From Lota lota (Eukaryota > Chordata > Actinopteri > Gadiformes > Lotidae), in assembly GCA_026745465.1 (NCBI GenBank), contig JACYXH010000516.1:196501-260500 (forward strand): a stretch of DNA of 64,000 bases, read 5' to 3'. The notes beneath the pieces were generated by a model that searched no databases, was not told the origin of the DNA, and was given only the letters and a program-made list of their open reading frames with translations. The position numbers and the translations under genes are program-made. Each line of letters starts with the position of its first letter. Positions within the stretch are counted from its first letter, which is position 1. This document shows positions 35,100 to 47,218 of the stretch, in pieces.

Positions 35100-36373
35100 T
35101 TATTTTATTATTCTTAGGGGAAAAAACTGATCACATCTTTTCTGTTGATGGACTCTCTGGCCACTCCTAAAAAACCATGCAGTCTTGTCTTTAATATGGA
35201 CCTCAAAGTAAAATGTCCCTGAGGAGAAGCTCTGCCTCGCGAGAACAAATAGATACCGTGTAAATCTCTTAGGGTTGTCTGGGAGTTTCTTCTCTACACC
35301 TCCATCATGGACTTGTTTCCCATCCTCAGACAGGATGAGATGGGGATGAGCTGTATCAGGATCCAGAGTCACATCTACTTCATACTGCTGGACCCTCTTC
35401 AGTTCAGCAGCACACACCTTCTTCATCTCCATGTTCAGTGTCTCCTCCAGCTGATCCAGGGATCTCCTCAAGGTCCCTACGTATGACGGAGGACGGACCT
35501 CCACCGTTGTCCAGTCCCTGGTGGGTGGAGGATTCTCCAGGGATCTGAAGGTCTGGAGGAAGTAGAGGTGCTTCTATTGGTCAGATCTCCTATTTCCTGC
35601 TCCAGCTCTTTGAAGAGGACTTCAGCCTCTTTCTCTCTGGATTGCTGTCTCTCTTTAACCGTTTGCTTGAACTCATCCTGCCACTTTTCAATGTAGTGTA
35701 ACAGAGCAGTGAAGACTTCTACTTTGTCTTTGATCTCCTTCATCTTTAGTTTTCTCTCCTGGATCATCTGCTGAACTTCCGACTCCATCTTCCCCAGCTG
35801 GGCCGTCTTCACTTCATATTCCTCCTTTAGAGGTACAGCAGGATGGGACTTGTGGTCTGTCTCTGTGCAGAACTTACACACACACACCTGTTCAGTCTGG
35901 CAGAAGAGCTCCAGAAGTTGGTCGTGTTTCTTACACATCCTGTCTTCCAGACGGTCCATAGCCTCGACCAGCCGATGTCTCTTCAGGACTGCGACTCTCT
36001 GATGTGGCTCCAGGTGGGTTTGGCAGTAAGAGGTAAAACACACTAGGCAGGACTTCACCGCCTTCAGCTGGGTCCCAGTACAGACGTCACAGGGAACCTC
36101 TCCTGGTTCAACACATGGCTGCTCTTTGACTCGTACAGAACTTCTAAACCGATCAACCATCCCTGATATGAAGGTATTGACCTGTAAATCAGGTCTTGTC
36201 TGGAACAGCTTGTTGCAAACAGGACATTTGCACTGGACTTTGTCATCCCAGAACGTTGTAATACAGGTTCTACAGAAGTTGTGTCCACATGGAGTGGAAA
36301 CTGGGCTGTTGAACACATCCCGACAGATGGAACATGAAAAGTCCTCTTCAGACCAGGAAGTGTTGGACGCCAT
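35100..36373 (-). pseudogene. TRIM (bloodthirsty/TRIM39-like) pseudogene, copy 3
   Basis: The first 270 or so residues match the two intact TRIMs: RING C3HC4 complete, B-boxes complete, coiled coil started. Three lesions are visible against copy 1. There is an in-frame loss of about 15 residues in the coiled coil (KEIKDKVEVF replaces the longer segment) and a 34-bp deletion near 35574 that shifts the frame before the PRY-SPRY. There is also a one-base gain in an A run near 35168 that breaks the SPRY after DKTAW. Beyond 35115 the last 300 or so bases of the SPRY are gone. The start context and acceptor (TCTTCTAG|GAATGG) remain. A truncated RING/B-box protein could still be translated, but a functional ligase with B30.2 cannot. 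Confidence 0.9.
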
Positions 36374-37048
36374 TCCTAGAAGAGATTATTTAAAAAAGAT
36401 TATGTTAAAAACAAAGACATTCATTTTCTAATGGTAAAATAACAGTTTATAACTAGTTACAATGCATCTATATTCATACATGCGTTGTTCGTACATTAGT
36501 ACATCCAACAGGTCGGTACAACATCAATCCCAACAACAATCCCCGGACGAAAGAGCCCGCTGCCCTCACGCATGCGTCCTCATCATGAAGACTGATACTT
36601 TAATAGCTGCGCATGCGTCCTCCTCCTCCTCCAACCGATACTTTAAAAGCAGTGAAACCAACGTTACAATTCCATTGTTGTCCCACCACGTCGGATTCAA
36701 CCAACACATCCAGAGCTGCGCTCCAAACAGCACGTCACCCACCAAGGATGTGTTGGTATAACCCGACGAGGCGACACAACAAGTGGATTTAAAGGCTTGT
36801 TTCGCTGCGCATCCACAAAGTCTCAGCGCGTTTTTTCATGAGGACACATCGCTCAGTGATCTCTTTTAAATCACAGATTCCGCATTGCAATGTGGTTCAA
36901 AGACTAAAAGAGTAGTTTGGAAACAGAGTAAGTCCATAGCCACGTGTGTTGATACGGAGCGCAGGAGTACAGCACGCTACAGTACAACATGGCGCCCTGC
37001 AGACAGGACGGCTTCAACGAGGATTATGGCTCAACATGTTGGACTCAC

Positions 37049-37186
37049 CTTCTAATGTTTCCGTCTGAATATTCCCTTTAAAAAGGCTTCTTTGTCTCCG
37101 GAGCGTGAGAATGACCGACACGTGGAGTTTCTTCGCTTTGCTTTCAGTGAACTACCGTCTCCTGAACAAGAGAGAACTTGTATATA
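37049..37186 (-). promoter_or_regulatory. 5' UTR exon and TATA box of TRIM copy 3
   Basis: It mirrors the first TRIM locus. The donor is GAAG|GTGAGT (exon edge 37049), and a TATATA box stands at 37181-37186 next to 'ctcctgaacaagagagaac', shared with 7.05 kb. The promoter looks intact although the coding region is broken, so the pseudogene may still be transcribed. Confidence 0.5.
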
Positions 37187-37369
37187 GAGCTACGGCTCGG
37201 CCACGCCCCTCCGTCGGACCATTTCCGGTCCTGAGCTTGGACAAGGAAGTGACGTCTGAAATTGTGAACGCCAGAAGGGACGATACGATCGGCCCATACA
37301 CATCCATCTACTGTAGGTTTCATCAGGTCATTGTACATCAAGCACGGAACGAATAAATGGCCCGAAAAA

Positions 37370-38579
37370 CTGATGAAATAATTCGGACTGACAAAATGGC
37401 GTCAACTTTACATCAGTTACGACGCGAATATGCGGCATTTTCCAGTAGGAATCGCACAGTGAAATAATTCAACCCTCAACCTAATTTATGCTTTGTCATT
37501 TCACTTAAATATCCTATGTATTTAGAGGACTCAATTAGAATGGAGTTTCCCTTTTTAATCCAAGTGTAAAATAGTAAAACAATCACCCCCAATAGTAATA
37601 ATAGTATAGTTTAAATTAGTTTGAATCTAATATGAAATACATGTATCATTATAATCATGTTATGATTATTATGTTTACGTCTTATATAATAATCTTATTT
37701 AAATCAGAATAAAAATAACACAAATAATTCCCCTTTTAACCCAAGTGTAAAATAGTGTAGAGAATGGCAGCTTCTGGATGAAAGGATTATTATAAGTGAG
37801 TAAGTGATAAGTCCATGTTTTGGAAAAGTACAACTTTGAGCTTTTTTCCCTGTTTGATAACTGAAAGTAGGCTATCACACACAAAATCAACCTATATTCA
37901 GGTACGGCAGTGCAAGGAAACATTGGCTTGTAGCGCAGACTACTATGGAGAGGATTGATCAATATTTAATATTTACAGGTCTATGCATGTAGTTTACCAT
38001 TATGGATGCAATTAAGAGCACTGTGTGTGAGAAACGTAAATAGGCTGTTACCTCCCCCATTTCCTACATGTATCATAATCATGTTATGATTAGTATGTTA
38101 TGTCTTATATAATAACCTGAGTTAAATCAGAGTAATAACACAAATAGTATTCTTTTATATCATGTTCTGAATATAAAATACAAAAATTACTATTATTTGT
38201 CAAAGTTCATATACTGATTAATATGATTATGTCTAAAAAGAATAGTAACAATATTACTATAAATCATAATGAATAAATAATATAACAATAATAATACCTA
38301 TTGGATGGTTAACAGTATTTACATATGTAAGATACATGACGTCAACCATCATCTTCATTCCCAGTAGGAGCAATACAGTCAGTCATAGTTTGATTATATT
38401 ATAATATCAACAGTCAGTCAGTAAGATTACATTATAATACCAACACTTACCAAAGCTAAACTCCCATTTACAATTGTGTTGTAACGCAAGACGCAGTATA
38501 GTGACAACAAGTACGTCTCCAATTCTCTAACTTAGTCACTGTGGTGAAAGGATGAATGCGGTTGAACAAACCTACATTG
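37370..38579. other. AT-rich stretch, no gene recognised
   Basis: Two internal segments resemble each other ('tatgattattatgtttacgt' near 37660 and 'tatgattagtatgttatgtc' near 38085, each with 'aatcagaataa'-type sequence). This suggests an old duplication of about 430 bp. No coding signal. Confidence 0.4.
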
Positions 38580-38805
38580 CATGAACATTGCACAGAGTAA
38601 CATCAAGCCACAGTCAAACTTCAGCAGCAGCTTGCAAGTGTATTGAAAGTTGTGAAAAGGAAAGACTAAAATTGGGAGAGTGTGCAAGTGTAAATCAAGT
38701 ACAACATCTAACCTCTTCAAATGCCAGCATGCCAACCATCTACCAAGCCAAAAACCAACCAATTAAACCAAACCTCAACATGCCCCCAGTCAGTCAGTAG
38801 GCTAG

Positions 38806-38996
38806 TTAGTCTGACAGATTTCCAATAAACACAAAGGGTCCAGTGGGGTTATGGATGGAGCAAAAACAGAACACGTCCTTCTTTGTGATGTCTTTAGAGA
38901 TGTCCTTAACTTCGCACCATTGACCTTGTTTCGGCTTGACAGACTTCCATCCTGGATATTTCAGACACGTGGCAAGTTCAAGTTCTTTGTGGATTC
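38806..38996 (-). CDS. Candidate terminal exon of an unrecognised protein
   Basis: After a good acceptor (CTACCTCAG|GAATCC, edge 38996) a minus-strand frame stays open for about 62 codons to a TAA. It contains KYPGWKSVKPKQGQWCEVKD, then DVFCFCSIHNPTGPFVF and a NLSD end. The Trp and Cys pattern looks like a folded domain rather than chance. The duplicate at 29.83-29.91 kb keeps the same acceptor, frame and stop with a clean 38-residue in-frame deletion. I do not know the family. Upstream exons are not identified, apart from the possible first exon at 30.59/39.77 kb. Confidence 0.35.
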
Positions 38997-39399
38997 CTGA
39001 GGTAGGTAGAGCATCTGGAGAAGGTGCTGTTGAACTGTCAATGCAGCGTTGCACAGGGTGTCATTTCACCTAGTGGAGGTCCTGTAGGCCAGTGGTGCTG
39101 TGAAACAAAAAAGCAATTGAAAAAGAGTTGCCAATTAGTCTACTTACCTCTTAACCTACGACTGTTTGCTTTCAACAGTTCCAGTTTCACCCAAACGTCG
39201 TTCTTTCACCCTAGTTGCAGCTGTTCCTCCAGTTTCTGTCCAGTTTCCAGAGCACACACTTCCCCGTGTTCACAGAGGTTGTGCGTGCAGCAGTGGTAAA
39301 GTCAGTCGATTAGTTATCCCCAGTTAGGCCCAGTACAAACACGTGTAAACACTGCACTCAAAACACAAGCTAAAAATCCTGCACTTCAACTACAATGAG

Positions 39400-39572
39400 C
39401 CAAATCCAGGATGACTGGGAGGTCAAATCCAGGATGACTGAGAGGTCAAATCCAGGATGACTGAGAGGTCAAATCCAGGATGACTGAGGGGTCAAATCCA
39501 AGATGACTGAGAGGTAAAATCCAGGATGACTGAGAGGTCAAATCCAGGATGACTGAGAGGTCAAATCCAGGT
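39400..39572. repeat. 23-bp tandem repeat 'aggatgactgagaggtcaaatcc'-like
   Basis: About seven units with few differences. It is absent from the duplicate at 30.4 kb, which has a single unit-like sequence ('atgagcggtcaaacccgg'), so the expansion is recent. Confidence 0.93.
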
Positions 39573-40439
39573 TCACTTTGATGGGAAAGAACAGTGATGC
39601 AGATTGTGAGTGAGGAGACGGGCAGAGTGTAATCACAGGCTGATCTGAAGCCAGCGGCCAAACCCAACCAAACCACATCAAGCAGCTCACTAAACAATAA
39701 GCGTGGGGTGACTCACTGCGCGGTTCCTCGGTGAAGCCCCCCCCCCCCCCCCGTTGGTGGCCACGTTATCCGGACTGCTCGCTCAAAAGCGCTCAAAACA
39801 CGTTCGTTCGTGAAACTACGCCAAACGCAACCACGGCTATCGCAGTCAAACACAAACAGAACAAATGGCCGACGTCACGTGGGGGCTATGTGCACATGTG
39901 TGTGTGTGTGGGGGGGGGGGGGACACAGATCCATTAAATTAAGAACTAATGACAACGAGAACGTGATTGGCTGTCAGCGAGAAGCTCGACTCGAGAAGGT
40001 GCGTGCGTATCGAACGCAGCACGATATGAAACACCTGTATAGAATAAAAGCTCTCAAATAATAATGTAGAGCTTATTTTGCTCTTTTGGCGTCGCAAACG
40101 ACAGAGGTCTAACGTAGGCATATGGAAATGTGATGATTGCAAATCTTGTTGTCTACTGTTGGTTTTATTAGTCTGTCTTGTCGGGCTGGAATCGTTCTGT
40201 GTCTCATTCCCTAACCTATGACACCTCCTCTATAACAGCTATGCCTCCGTCTTTGTTCTTCAGCACACATACACACACACACGCACAGTCTTGATAGGAT
40301 AATGTTAGCTAATTAGCATATATTGAGCTTGCCATAACTCGGCCATTTCTTACACAATCAAATCCAGTTCTTGGGATTTTATTCAGACAAGTTCATAGAT
40401 CAAGTATATCAAAACTGTTTGAACATTATTCTATCAAGT

Positions 40440-40516
40440 GTGTGTGTGTTTTTATGTGTGTGTGTGAGTGTGTGTGCGTGCGTGTGTTTATGTGGGAGTG
40501 TGTGTGTGTGTGTGTG

Positions 40517-40554
<38 letters not shown>

Positions 40555-40760
40555 ATGAACAAAGATGGAGGCATAGCTGAGTCTAGGAGTGATGACGTCA
40601 CCCGTGATTGGCTTGAGAAGGGCGGAGCTGGGATAGGCGGTGCGTGGGCGGGGGGGGGGGGGGGGAGGGGGGGGGGGAGGTGGGGGGGGGGGGGGGGGGG
40701 GGGGGGGGGTGGGGGGGGGGGGTGGGGGGGGGGGGGGGGTAGGGGGGCGGCGAGTGGTGT
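40440..40760. repeat. (GT)n and long poly-G tract
   Basis: GT-rich DNA (40440-40553) is followed by unique sequence and then nearly 100 bp of G with a few A, T or C bases (40649-40746). The poly-G has strong quadruplex potential and is also a common site of assembly error. Confidence 0.9.
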
Positions 40761-41624
40761 GTGTGTGTGTGTGTGTTTTGTAATGGGTTATGTTTCTATA
40801 ATTAGGGTTCTTTTCTTTCTTCAGTTCTCTTCAATGAGTCATCGTTTTTCTTCCTCTTGTAACACCCTTTACAGGAAGGTATTCAGAAAGGCAGACACAC
40901 ACACACATACACGCACACATACACATACAAATACACAAACACACACATACACACATATTATATAAGCAATGTAAGAGAGTTAAAAAACAATTAAAATAAT
41001 CTGAAGGGTTTCTTTTCTTTACCAAGAATCCATGCAACAGCGTATGGTACTCCTCTTGTTCCGAACAGGACCGGTCCAACAGAACCATTATAGCTCCCCT
41101 CTTGGTAATTCAGACGCTCTGCACTTTGATTTGACCTCTGAACCCACTGGATATGTTCAATACTTTGTGATTGTGATTCAATATTCAATATTCTTTATCG
41201 TCACGTGTCATATACAAGTAGACAGCAGTACAATTACTTTGTTCTGGCTCCTCGGCCTAGCAGCAGAAAGAAGTTATAATATCTATAAAACACAATATCA
41301 TTTAAACAAATAGAAAATTTTATAAAAATAGAATAGCAACAGTAATAATTATAAGAAGAAGAAGAAGAGCAATAGTGCAATGGATTAGGGACAGGCAGCA
41401 GGCAGACAGACAGGCAGACAGGCAGCAGGCAAACAGGCAGAGAGACAGACAGGCAGCAGGCAGACAAGCAGCCAGACAGACAGACAGACAGACGGGCAGA
41501 CAGACAGGCAGACAGGCAGCAGGCAGACAGGCAGCCAGACAGACAGACAGACGGGCAGACAGACAGACAGACAGACAGACGGGCAGACAGACAGACAGAC
41601 AGGCAGCAGGCGGAAGAAGCTGTC

Positions 41625-41870
41625 CCGTAGTCTTCTGGTCCGGGCCTTGAGACTTCATTCCTATAGGCCGCCTCATCGCCGTCGGTGATCAGGCCGTCGT
41701 GTCATCTGCAAACTTGATCACCGTGTTGGAGCTGTGTGTGGCCACGCAGTCATGGGTGTACAGGGAGTAGAGGAGGGGGGCTTAGAGCACAGCCCTGGGG
41801 GGCTCCTGTGCTGATGGTCAGGGGGGCGGAGATCTTAGAAGCCATGTGATGTTATTGAGGCAGGATATCT
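41625..41870 (-). mobile_element. LINE reverse-transcriptase fragment (duplicate)
   Basis: Same APQGC and FADDT palm motifs and the same frame break as at 16.84-17.09 kb, so the damage predates the segmental duplication. Confidence 0.8.
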
Positions 41871-41982
41871 ACAGTTAGGAGCGACCTCACACCTAATTGA
41901 ACAATGGCGATAATCATAAGCCTGACCAATCCCAAACAAGAATCCACTTGTCCCCGGGGTCCCACACCCTTTTCATACCTCT

Positions 41983-42181
<199 letters not shown>

Positions 42182-42449
42182 ATTAATTAAGGGCTAGTAG
42201 ACTAAACTAGTGAAGATAAGTCGACTACCCAGGTAACCGTGTTGAAATAAAATCAGCAAAATGTCCAATGTCTCCTGCACATGCACAAATAGGCATGTCC
42301 ATACAGGCATCACTTCGTGAGCGCGCTTGTAAAAACAAATGATGTCATGATGATATGCAAGAATTTGGAACTGTGTTGAACATTTGGGTAGTTAATTACA
42401 GATGTGAGAAAGCCTGCAGAGATCTCTTCCGAAGGTACACTGCGCAAAC

Positions 42450-42521
42450 AGGTTCCACCGAGATTTGAACTCGGATCGCTGGATTCAGAGTCCAGAGTGC
42501 TAACCATTACACCATGGAACC
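42450..42521 (-). tRNA. tRNA-Gln (anticodon CTG)
   Basis: A 72-nt cloverleaf with GGTTCCA paired to TGGAACC, A-box region GGTGTAATGGTTAGCA, anticodon loop ACTCTGAAT, T arm GAGTTCAAATCTC and discriminator T. All stems pair. From memory it equals the usual vertebrate gene. Confidence 0.96.
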
Positions 42522-42858
42522 ATTTCCAGCACAAGTGTCTCAATAGAGAGTCCATAACAACTATATTCCAAACCTGGAGGACTGTGATCTTTAGCGACTA
42601 CTCTGAAACTTGGTTGAATTCATGGTGTCTATTATCATTCAGTTATTGGCTGCCGAAAGCATTGGTGGATTAGATGTTAGCATTGCTGCCTTCCAAGTAG
42701 TCGTTCTTAAAACTACCTATAAGTGTGTTTTTTAAGAAATGTGATCCAGACTACATTTAAACAACACAGGAATTTGGGACTGTTTTGAATATTTGGGTAG
42801 TGAATTACGGATGTGAGAAAGCCTGCAGAGATGTCTTCCGAAGGTACAAAGTGCCAAT

Positions 42859-42910
42859 AGGTTCCACCGAGATTTGAACTCGGATCAATGGATTCAGAGT
42901 CAAGATTGCT
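42859..42910 (-). pseudogene. Truncated tRNA-Gln copy
   Basis: The 3' two-thirds of tRNA-Gln (acceptor 3' strand, T arm, anticodon arm) recurs with a few changes, then stops at a T-rich tract. The 90 bp next to it ('tttgggtagt...gagaaagcctgcagagat') match those beside the intact gene, so this is a tandem duplication of about 400 bp later truncated. Confidence 0.85.
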
Positions 42911-43215
42911 TTTTTTTCTTTTCTTTTTTTTCTTTTTACTGTTTTTTCAATTCACAAATATACAAAGTCATATATACAATGTATACAATATATACAAATC
43001 AAGACATTCCCAATCAAAATTCAAAAACAACTTCTACTACTGTAGAATAGAAAAAAACACTCATAACATTATATAATATTGAATACAAAAACGTATTTAC
43101 ACACAAAGGATACTTGCTCACCCTGAGAGGAAAGCACAATCGAGCAAACGGGACACAACTTCCTACGTGCTGCCGTGCTTGACCTGAGTAAATACTTTGA
43201 GTCCTGTGTAAATGA

Positions 43216-43900
43216 ATGGCAAGCCCTTTTAACATTTAATCAGTAGCGGTAATATCAATTGTAGATTTCAACAATTCCTTTTTGACTAGTTATAAGTCCA
43301 AGCCAACATATCCATAATGTAATTTTGACTAGTAGCGATTCTAATTAAAGATATCTACAATTCATTTCTCACTAGTCAAAATGTTCATTCTTGATATTAA
43401 CAATTGATTTCTTACTAGTGGAAATGTCAATTGTAGATATCTGTAACTTAATTACAACTAATCAACTTTTACCATTGACTTCCATTCAAACTCATTTACA
43501 GATACCTGTAATTCAATTTCGACTAGTTACAATTCCAAGTCGACATATTCATAACGTAATTTTGACTAGTTGCAATTCTAATTAATGATATCTACAAGTT
43601 AATTCTCACTAGTCAAAATTTTAATTGTTGATATCTGTAATCGTTATTGTTACTAGTGAAAAAGGAATTACTGATATCTATAATTAAATTAAAGATATCT
43701 GTAAATCAGTTTCGACTAGTCGAAATGCAATTTCTACATGTGAAAATATATTAGTAACACGTCTTTATTTTTTTGCATCTTAAATTAAAATTTTAACTTG
43801 TCAAAACGACATTTTGACATGTCATTATGTCCTTTCCACTAGTGAAAACTAAATTGCGACTAGTCAGCCCAACTGATTCAATGTTAAAAGGGCTTGGCAT
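43216..43900. mobile_element. 685-bp MITE-like element with 29-bp terminal inverted repeats
   Basis: The ends at 43216-43244 and 43872-43900 are inverted repeats agreeing at 27 of 29 positions (core 'caagcccttttaacatt'). The interior has no gene and is built from alternating ACTAGT- and GATATC-centred short palindromes with AATT spacers, spaced about 20-40 bp. No convincing target-site duplication is visible. It is probably a non-autonomous DNA transposon with a self-complementary interior. Confidence 0.75.
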
Positions 43901-44299
43901 AACGCAGCAGCGTTTAGTGGCCTGCCAACGGAGAATCCCTCTCAGCAGCTCCAGTAGGTGTGTGCGTAATCCCTGCCCGTTTCTATTGGTCCGCAGTTAG
44001 GGCTCCGCAGTAAAGCATATAAAAGCACGGAGCCAAAGACACACTCAGCGGTCCAAGGCACCGCGGGTGAGGAGTTAGGAGAAGCTATAGCCTATATGAC
44101 CCCGAGAGCTGTCCTTTTTGTGGCATTTGTTAAATGTGAAATAGAGGAAAGTAAACACGAATCCAAATGAACCACGGTGTGATACGTTTTATGAGAACAT
44201 TTGTGTTACGTCTGTCTATGTCTGGTGTCAGTTACCTGAGGTAATGGTGTCAGCTCCAGGGTCTCGCAAGCGCACCCAGGCAAAGAAGGAGAGGTTCCT

Positions 44300-44890
44300 T
44301 CTTCTTCAGCTCAGCACCAGCGCCTCAAACACAGACCTCTGTGTGTTTCAACATGTATGCTCAGGGTCCTATTAGACGCCACGGGGTAGGTGGTGTATCA
44401 ACCAGCCTGCAGGGCTCACCTCTGGAGACACGCCAATAGCTGGGATCTGTTTACTGTTTGGTCCTTTCTAGAATTCTCATTGGGCATACAAGTCGGGATA
44501 TGGGAATGCACTTGCTGGTATCCTGATTATTAATGTTGGTGTAGACGAAAGCTCTGTTGTGCTTTTTATTTAGTGAACCCACAACCTTAAAGTTGAGACT
44601 GATCCTATGCTGAACACAAGAGAACATTCAGTTGTATCCACTGAGTTGTTTATTAGCATTATGCTTTATTAACCAATACAACAGAAAAATAGTCCCTTAC
44701 ATGTACACAATAAACACAAGGAAAAAAACAATAGAAGCAGCAGACATTACAAATCATAAACAGGTGTCCACATATCTGTAATAACTGAACATGTTCTGCT
44801 GCTGTGTTGTTCCCAACAGAACACAAGGAATCAATATTCAGTTTAAAGTCATTCACAACATGATGAATAGCTTTTCATAGACCGCTTGCA
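44300..44890. repeat. Segmental duplicate, copy 2 (partner at 9.19-9.84 kb)
   Basis: Same orientation as the partner. About 35-40 bp present at 9.36-9.42 kb ('ccctattccgtcactc' region) are missing here. Confidence 0.75.
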
Positions 44891-45204
44891 TTATGAATAT
44901 AATATTAAATCTGCTTTAAATCAGGTTCCATGTTAGGCTTATCAAAATAAAAACTGATATCAGAGCCCTTTAGTATGAAACTATTAATGTTTGAAAATTC
45001 ACAAAATATAGTATAAACGTTTTGATTTACCATCAATACATTTTTAAATACATTTGACATTTTATAGTTTTTGTAAAACCTACTTAGTTAACCCTATGGA
45101 AAACCTTAAAAGTATTTTACTTTCATGGTTTATCACGCTAAACTTTTCAGAAGCCCAATACAGTCTAGCATTTGGAGTATAGTTGAGAACATCAACAAAA
45201 CACA

Positions 45205-45260
45205 TTGTGTGTATGTGTGTGTGTGTGTATTGATATATGCGTGTGTGTGTGTGTGTGTGG
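45205..45260. repeat. (GT)n microsatellite beside the NLR stop codon
   Basis: GT repeats begin just 3' of the NLR stop, in what would be its 3' UTR. Confidence 0.9.
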
Positions 45261-45817
45261 CTACAACAGACACAGAGACACTGAGGCACCATAACTCCGT
45301 AACCCAAACCCAGGGAGGAGGTCCTCCTGGGTGAAGGTGGACTGGAAGGTGTGGATGTGTGTCAGTGTGTCTGAGGACCCTCCTACATCTGGGGACACTC
45401 TGTAGAAGGACAGAGTGCCAGCAGGCCGGTCCAGATACACTCCTACTCTGTTAGAGCCAGCGGGGGGGAGACGTATGACTGTACTACTACCGTTGTACCA
45501 GGCAGAGTAACCATAATCATCATGACAAACAAGACTCCAGGACTTGTTGTTCCATCCAAGCCTGCTGTCACCACCCCCTCCTCTCCTTGTGATTCCTCTG
45601 TATGTCACTCCTATAAAAACAACCACTTCCCACTCTACCTCCCAGTAACAGCGGCCAGTCAGAGCCTCTCTACACAACACCTGGGGATGGGAGTCAAATC
45701 TCTCTGGGCGATCAGGATACGACTGCTCCTCTCTAACCCACGTCACATTTCTGTTGTCCTCAGACAGAGAGAGTCGTTTGTTGGCTGTGTTTGGGTCCAG
45801 TGTGAGTTCACAGGCAT
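45261..45817 (-). CDS. NLR last exon: PRY-SPRY (B30.2)
   Basis: The acceptor CTCCCATCAG|ATGCC splices to the linker to give [13 protein letters not shown]. The 185-codon stretch has the PRY signature ([18 protein letters not shown]), the [11 protein letters not shown] strand, SWSLVCHD, and [11 protein letters not shown], and ends [19 protein letters not shown] of this size is complete. It would bind the NLR's protein or pathogen ligand. Confidence 0.92.
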
Positions 45818-47132
45818 CTGATGGGAGAACAAGACTTGATTAGGCTACTTTGCAAGATATTAAACTTTGAAAGGTTCCAATACATATAATAATCTATTGT
45901 AATCCACCTGTGTAAACAACAGACTGAACAAGCTGAGCCCACATACAGGCTGGAAATTAACTGTTGGTACCATAGAACTGGTTCATACATACTATATATA
46001 CATAGACATGTACTCATACATACACGTACATACTATATATACATAGACATGTACTCATACATACACGTACATACTATATATACATAGACATGTACTCATA
46101 CATACTATATATACATAGACATGTACTCATACATACTAGATATACATAGACATGTACTCATACATACACGTACATACTATATATACATAGACATGTACTC
46201 ATACATACACGTACATACTATATATACATAGACATGTACTCATACATACTATATATACATAGACATGTACTCATACATACTATATATACATAGACTTGTA
46301 CACATACGTACACGTAGATACTACATATACATAGACATGTACTCATACATACTATATATACATAGACATGTACTCATACATACACGTACATACTATATAT
46401 ACATAGACATGTACTCATACATACATGTACACATACATACCTACACAAACATACTAGACAGACATAAACACACGGAAACATAGCTATACATACCTATAGA
46501 CAAGTACACATACATATACATAAGTACACATACATACTATGCATACATAGACATGTACACATACATACCTACACAAACATAATAGATATACATAAACACG
46601 GAAACATAGCTTTACATACGTATACACAAGTACACATCTGAATGAACGGACGTCACCTCCTGCTGTGTGGATGGACTTTCCATCTCAATAGTTAGTGTGT
46701 GTTGTGATGAATCTAACTAAACACTTACACTTCTTTAGAGCTGGTTTCAGCCTCCACACTCCACCGTGCTCCACCCTGGGGGGGAAACAAAGTGAGAGCA
46801 GCATGTTGAAACATTCACCTTCATCATCTCCTGTCTCATCACTTTCTACACAACATGAGTTCCAGCTGTGTTTTCAAACCACTTCATCTAGCAGCTGGTT
46901 GAATCCTTGTAGGAGACATTGTCCCTGAGTGGTGAGCTGTCCTCTCCATACCTGAGAGTGTCCAGTCTCCAGCGTGGATCCTCCAGTCCAGCAGAGAGCA
47001 GCGTAACTCCTGAGTCTCCTGGGTGATTGTAGCTCAGGTCCAGCTCTCTCAGATGGGAGGGGTTGGAGCTCAGAGCTGAGGCCAGAGAAGCACAGCCTTC
47101 CTGTGTGACCAGGCAGCCAGACAAGCTACGCA

Positions 47133-47218
<86 letters not shown>

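Larger units (their letters stand above)
38580..40160. repeat. Segmental duplicate, copy 2 (partner at 29.59-30.97 kb)
   Basis: Same landmark order as the partner. Here the block contains a 23-bp tandem repeat at 39.40-39.57 kb and a poly-C at 39.74 kb inside the exon-like region. It keeps a 114-bp coding segment that the partner has lost. Confidence 0.85.
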
